Assembly: GCA_030435675.1 (NCBI GenBank)
Contig: CM059625.1
Coordinates: forward strand, 13,888,001-13,952,000
DNA: 64,000 nt
From: Steinernema hermaphroditum
Lineage: Eukaryota; Nematoda; Chromadorea; Rhabditida; Steinernematidae
Direction: 5' to 3'
Within the stretch, counting starts at the first letter, position 1. Each line of letters starts with the position of its first letter. The notes under the pieces were generated by a model. That model did not search any database and was not told the DNA's origin. It worked only from the letters and a program-made list of their open reading frames with translations. Of this stretch, positions 59,708-64,000 are shown in pieces. Made by a program: the position numbers and the translations under genes.

Positions 59708-62187
59708 CGCTGATGACTGCTGGAATAGTGAGCAACCAGAAGCTGGATGTTGTCGAATAATCGACCTTCTTCACACCGACGCTGGGTAGAAAACGCTTCC
59801 ACCACCACTCAAAATCGGTGCAACTCCTCCCGCGGCAGAGGCGGTCGGCAATATGGGGGAAAGGGGCGAAAAGGAACCGGTGTAGACGATGGGTGAAAGT
59901 AGCGAGGGCAGTTCTTGTTTTGATTAACCGCATCAACCCAACGACATGTCACCGCGATTCAATTCGCAAGTGCCGGTTTAAAAAACAGTCTTCTGCTGAT
60001 TTCCAATCAGTGCTCTGACACCATTAGCACAGATACAGCGCAAAAAGGCACACCAACCTCTTGATTCTCGTCTTCTCTAATGTCGTTAAAGTTTCCTTTT
60101 CTGGACTCTCGACTATTTGTACTTTGAACCGCGGCACGGTTCAATACACCTATTAGAGAACCGGCGAAAGATCACTTAATGAACGCTTTTAGCGGGCGTT
60201 TGACAAGTTCGGCCGTCAACATGACCGCACTACAAAAAACAGATCTTTGCTACATTGTATCTGTTTGATTTTCAAGGGGCATTCAGCAGCCAATGCAAGT
60301 AAAACTTGATTCCACATCGTATCGGAAAACAAGACAGGAACCCCTTCATTTGCAGCAGACGTTACTGCAAAATGATCAGCTTAACATTGACAAAGGACTG
60401 AAGCCAGGAACTGTATGTTCCGTGTTCTACTGCTCCCATTTGATGGAAAATGTCAGTCTTGTTTGCTCCTCTAGAGTAGACAAGATGAAAGCGTCTGGGT
60501 TACGTCAGGTAAAAAACAAGGAAATTAATTAAATTTTTACTTGTTTCAATTACAGAGGTGAAAGATCCTATGTATACTTGCTGTGCTGGTTACACTACCC
60601 TTCCTCTATTCCTGTCTCGGGAAGTGAAGTTTTTGAGAGCGTACAGAAAAGAGAACAGAGATGCAGAACTTCAAAAAAGAACAATTTTTGTAAACAATTG
60701 AATGGTATGAATGGTCCGGACTCAGGAAGTCAGAAGTCCGGAATCGGAAGTGCCAAAAACCCCGGAATTCCTCCTGACCTGCGGAAGTCAGAATCGGAAT
60801 TCCGCACATCCCTGGTCCTGAGCCGTTCACTATTAAATGGTTTGAGAGTACTTATACGGACAGCGACTTTCCCAACACATTCTCTTTGGGATAAGTGTCC
60901 ATGTTTATCATAGCGAACATTAAGAGTTTGTAATAGCATATTATGTTTTGATGCCGAAGTTTGTACCCTGATCAGAGATCACCAAACATTCATGTGGTTT
61001 CGGTGAACGTACCTAATTGACAAGACTATGAATAGAACGGACTACCGACAGATTTAATTACAATAGAGACGCACAACTTCAAAAAGGTTACTTATTCGTA
61101 CGCCTATGAAAATCTGGTGAACTTTGAGATATTCGATGTGCTATAATTGACGGGTAAATGAAATAATCTGATACGATTTCGAGTGGTGGATCTCACTTCG
61201 ATTTTTGAATGGATTTTGAATGCTGTTCTGACAGGAGAACCGAAGCTATGTTGCCAGTAGTCAGACGAGCTTTTTCAACCCAAGGTTATTCAAATCGGCG
61301 CTCTCAATCCTTTCCTCAATCCTTATTACGACATCAAATCTCGTTGAAATATTCGACTTTTTTAATGCGCTAGTTCAAATTCTGAGTCTCGCCGCGCTGT
61401 GATTGACTCGAGTCGGCTCAGGGACTCAGCCATTCACGACTCGACTCGGTTTGTTGACTCGAATGTCATCCGTAGCCGTCGAGGAGTGAACAACTACGTG
61501 CGGAATCACAATCCGCAGCATCTGTCTATCATCGGTCCCGAGACTGTCTGTGTCTACATGTGTCCATATAGTCTAGACGGAGCCATGGCGGATTTTGCAG
61601 ACCGGCATTCGAGTGTCTTCGTGTGCACCGCCTGGTCGGTCGTTTGTGTTGTTTCTATGCTAGTGATCGGTGAATAATTTAGTCATCGTTTCCGTGTGCC
61701 CGTCTTCATCTACACGTCGCGGATTTAATAGCAGCAGCACTCGGATTACCGTTGTTTTGGCTGACACAACGTGCGGATTATTCGGATCAGCGTGTCCCGC
61801 GTGGCTTTACTCAGAAGAATCGCCCCGATCGTTTTGGCGTGCAACTTCGGATCCTTTTTGAACTTTTGCTAGCGGACAGCCTTTTCTTTTCTCCGTTCGG
61901 ACGATTCGAACGGAAGATATTTCCGGGCAATTTCGAAAACGGCGTCTTCGCGGCGAGACATTGCGTCCAGCTACAATGAAGAGAGCCGTCGAATTCGCGC
62001 TTTCGAGAACACTATGGAACTCCAAGGAAAATATGCTATGGATCTGCTGATGAATTCTTGAGCGTTGTGATCGTGATGCGAGAGAGTGATCGGAAGCGTG
62101 CTGCGTGTTAATAATGTTATCGTTATCGTGTTAGTGTTCGTATTTAAATGTCAGTTTGTGTAGAGTCACCCGTCATCAGCAGAAAAC
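59708..62187. other. Intergenic between the Cys-rich gene and cct-8
   Basis: No supported gene. A frame at 60293-60532 (VKLDSTSYRKTRQEPLHLQQ...) is followed by GTAAAA but has no recognised family. Positions 61480-61980 are CpG-richer and include a short frame with a hydrophobic run (FVCTAWSVVCVVSMLVIG); this is probably the cct-8 promoter and leader. Confidence 0.4.
61365..61412. mobile_element. Relic of the 12318-type MITE
   Basis: GCGCTAGTTCAAATTCTGAG and TCTCGCCGCGCTGTGATTGA match the inner right arm of the MITE at 12318-12511 (GAATTCTCGGTCTCGCCGCG, CGGTGATTGATCG). The rest of the element is missing. Confidence 0.5.
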
Positions 62188-64000
62188 ATGGCTCTTCCAA
62201 TCCCGAAATCCGGCTACTCCCGTTTCATGAAGGAGGGAGCTAAGGTAAGCTGATAATTCGTAATTGTCTTTACACAATTGGTCGTATTATAGCACTTCAA
62301 AGGAGCAGATGAAGCCGTCTTGAGAAACATTGAAGCGTGCACTGAGCTCGCCAACAAGCTGCGCACAGCTTTCGGACCGAATGGAATGAACAAGATGGTG
62401 ATCAACCACATCGAGAAGCTGTTCGTCACCAATGATGCGGCCACCATCCTCAACGAGCTTGAGATCCAGCACCCAGCCGCTCGTTTGCTTGTGCTCGCTG
62501 CTCAAATGCAGGAGAAACAAATCGGAGACTACACGAACTCTGTTATTATTTTTGCCGCAGACTTGCTCGAACGTTCAGCTGAGCTTCTTCACATGGTATA
62601 GAGCCGTCTGCGAATCAGTTCGTCATTGTGATTGTAGGGACTGAAACCCGTCGAAGTTGCCGACGCTTATGATATGGCATTCAAGCAGCTGGAGAAGGTC
62701 TTGCCTTCAATGGTTGTACGGACAGCTTCTGAATTGCAGAATCTCGATTCTGTTAAAGAATTTTTGAAGGCCTCCATCTCGTCTAAGCAGTTTGATCATC
62801 AAGATTTCATTACTGACCTCGTCGCCAAAGCCTGTGGTAAGTTTTTGCAGAAATCATGTTGCTAGAATGTTTCACAGTGTTTTCGTCGTTCTCAAACGTA
62901 GTCCGGTGTCGTTCTCAAACAAGGGCCCATCTGTAAACCATTCAAACCAAACAAACACTTGTATTAACAGTTGTAAAAATGCGCGTTTTAGTGCAAACCG
63001 TCCCGAAAAACAGCTCGAACTTTAATGTGGACAGCATCCGTATTTGCAAAATCATCGGCTCGGGAGTCCAGTACTCGCGTGTCATGAACGGAATGGTTTT
63101 CAAGCGCGGAACTGAAGGTAGTGTGAAGAAGGTCGACAATGCCCGTATTGCTGTGTTCGCGTGCCCTGTGGATGTTACTCAGACAGAAACCAAGGTAATA
63201 TCCGTGCGAATTGCTCTATGAACATCCACCTTGCAGGGAACTATCCTTATGAACACTGCTGACGACCTGAAGAACTATGCCGTCACTGAAGAGGGTGAGG
63301 TGGAAGGCCAGATTAAATCACTTGCCGAAGCCGGTGTCAACGTCATTGTTGCCAATGGAAAATTCGGAGATATCTACCTTCACTTCTTGAACAAGTACAA
63401 TATTATGGCTGTCCGCCTCACCTCAAAGTTCGATCTGCGCCGATTGTCCCGCAGCATCGGAGCTCAGCCTCAGTCCCGTCTTGTATGTTGAACGTCTGAA
63501 TTCAATAGACAGTGCCCATATTTTCAGTGCACTCCCTCGCCCGATCTCCTTGGTCAGTGCGATCGTGTATTCCTGGAAGAAATCGGTGATACTGATGTTA
63601 CCGTCTTTGACAAGGATAGCGAGCATGGAAATATTGCTACCATCATTGTTCGTGGATCTTCGCAGTCCCGCATGGATGATGTTGAACGCGCCATTGACGA
63701 CGCTGTAAATACGTACAAGGCTCTGTCAAAGGATGGCAGGGTATGTGCTTTCAGTGTGTAGTACATACGTGATATACGTATTTATAGTTGCTTGCCGGCG
63801 CTGGAGCTGTTGACATGCGTGCTTCTCAGCACATCGAACAGTGGGGTAAGGGCATGTCCGGAATTGAGCAGTACGGAATCAAGAGATACGCTCTCGCTCT
63901 CAGCGTTTTGCCGAAACAGCTCGCGAAGAACAATGGTCATGAGCCGACCGTCTTCCTGTCCAAGCTGATCAAGGCCCACCAGGGCAGCAACTGCGATCAC
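62188..64000 (+). CDS. cct-8: CCT8, chaperonin TRiC/CCT theta subunit (3' truncated)
   Basis: Seven exons are visible: 62188-62244, 62293-62595, 62638-62836, 62971-63194, 63237-63482, 63528-63740 and 63788-64000. They give 485 codons, with the last part (about 60 residues in the family) beyond the window edge. CCT theta is one of eight subunits of the cytosolic group II chaperonin that folds actin and tubulin. Motifs are RTAFGPNGMNKMVINHIEKL and the ATP-site VTNDAATIL, the theta-type start LPIPKSGYSRFMKEGAKHFK, VANGKFGDIYLHFLNKYNIM in the apical region, and the C-terminal GAGAVDMRASQHIEQWGKGM. The usual GDGT nucleotide motif reads GDYTNSV here, a substitution at the GT pair in line with the divergence expected for theta. 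The frame is unbroken up to position 64000. Confidence 0.95.

Overview
The window looks like a piece of a compact nematode genome. The supporting signs are 40-50 nt introns with TTTCAG or TTTTAG acceptors, start codons just after such acceptors (as expected for spliced-leader trans-splicing), a nematode (WAGO)-like Argonaute remnant, and gene density typical of nematodes. I cannot place it in a clade. I built all gene models by hand from splice-site phase and family similarity; no search was run.

Layout. (1) 1-11.4 kb is a remnant- and transposon-rich zone. It holds a broken class-3 aldehyde dehydrogenase, an unrecognised two-repeat gene (minus strand), a fragment of an HSA-domain chromatin-remodeller gene, a fragment of adenosine deaminase, an apparently intact MULE transposon bounded by inverted arrays of a 15-bp minisatellite, and copy A of a duplicated block with Argonaute and MAP-kinase-kinase pseudogenes. 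(2) 12-34.6 kb is gene-dense and mostly plus strand: a medium-chain dehydrogenase, intersectin (short and long forms), the retromer subunit VPS26, a Ly6-type GPI-anchored protein, a class XVIII myosin, and a convergent unrecognised helical gene. (3) 34.6-52 kb is gene-poor. Copy B of the Argonaute/MAP2K block lies here in opposite orientation, with a TA-flanked MITE that copy A lacks. (4) 52-64 kb carries a CoREST-like ELM2/SANT corepressor, a secreted cysteine-rich protein (minus strand), and cct-8 (CCT theta), which runs off the end.

Intersectin, VPS26 and the myosin all concern membrane traffic and cytoskeleton, but they have separate promoters and poly(A) regions, and nothing shows they are co-regulated. 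The reconstructed coding exons of intersectin (1032 or 1515 aa), VPS26 (348 aa), the dehydrogenase (376 aa), the myosin (1658 aa), CoREST-like (512 aa), Ly6 (131 aa), the cysteine-rich protein (262 aa) and the MULE transposase (499 aa) all sum to whole codons with consistent splice phases. This is the main support for those models.

The points most worth a second look are a nematode intersectin whose short-form stop codon sits on the splice donor of the long form, the MULE with minisatellite ends, and the inverted Argonaute/MAP2K duplication whose two copies share a frameshift.
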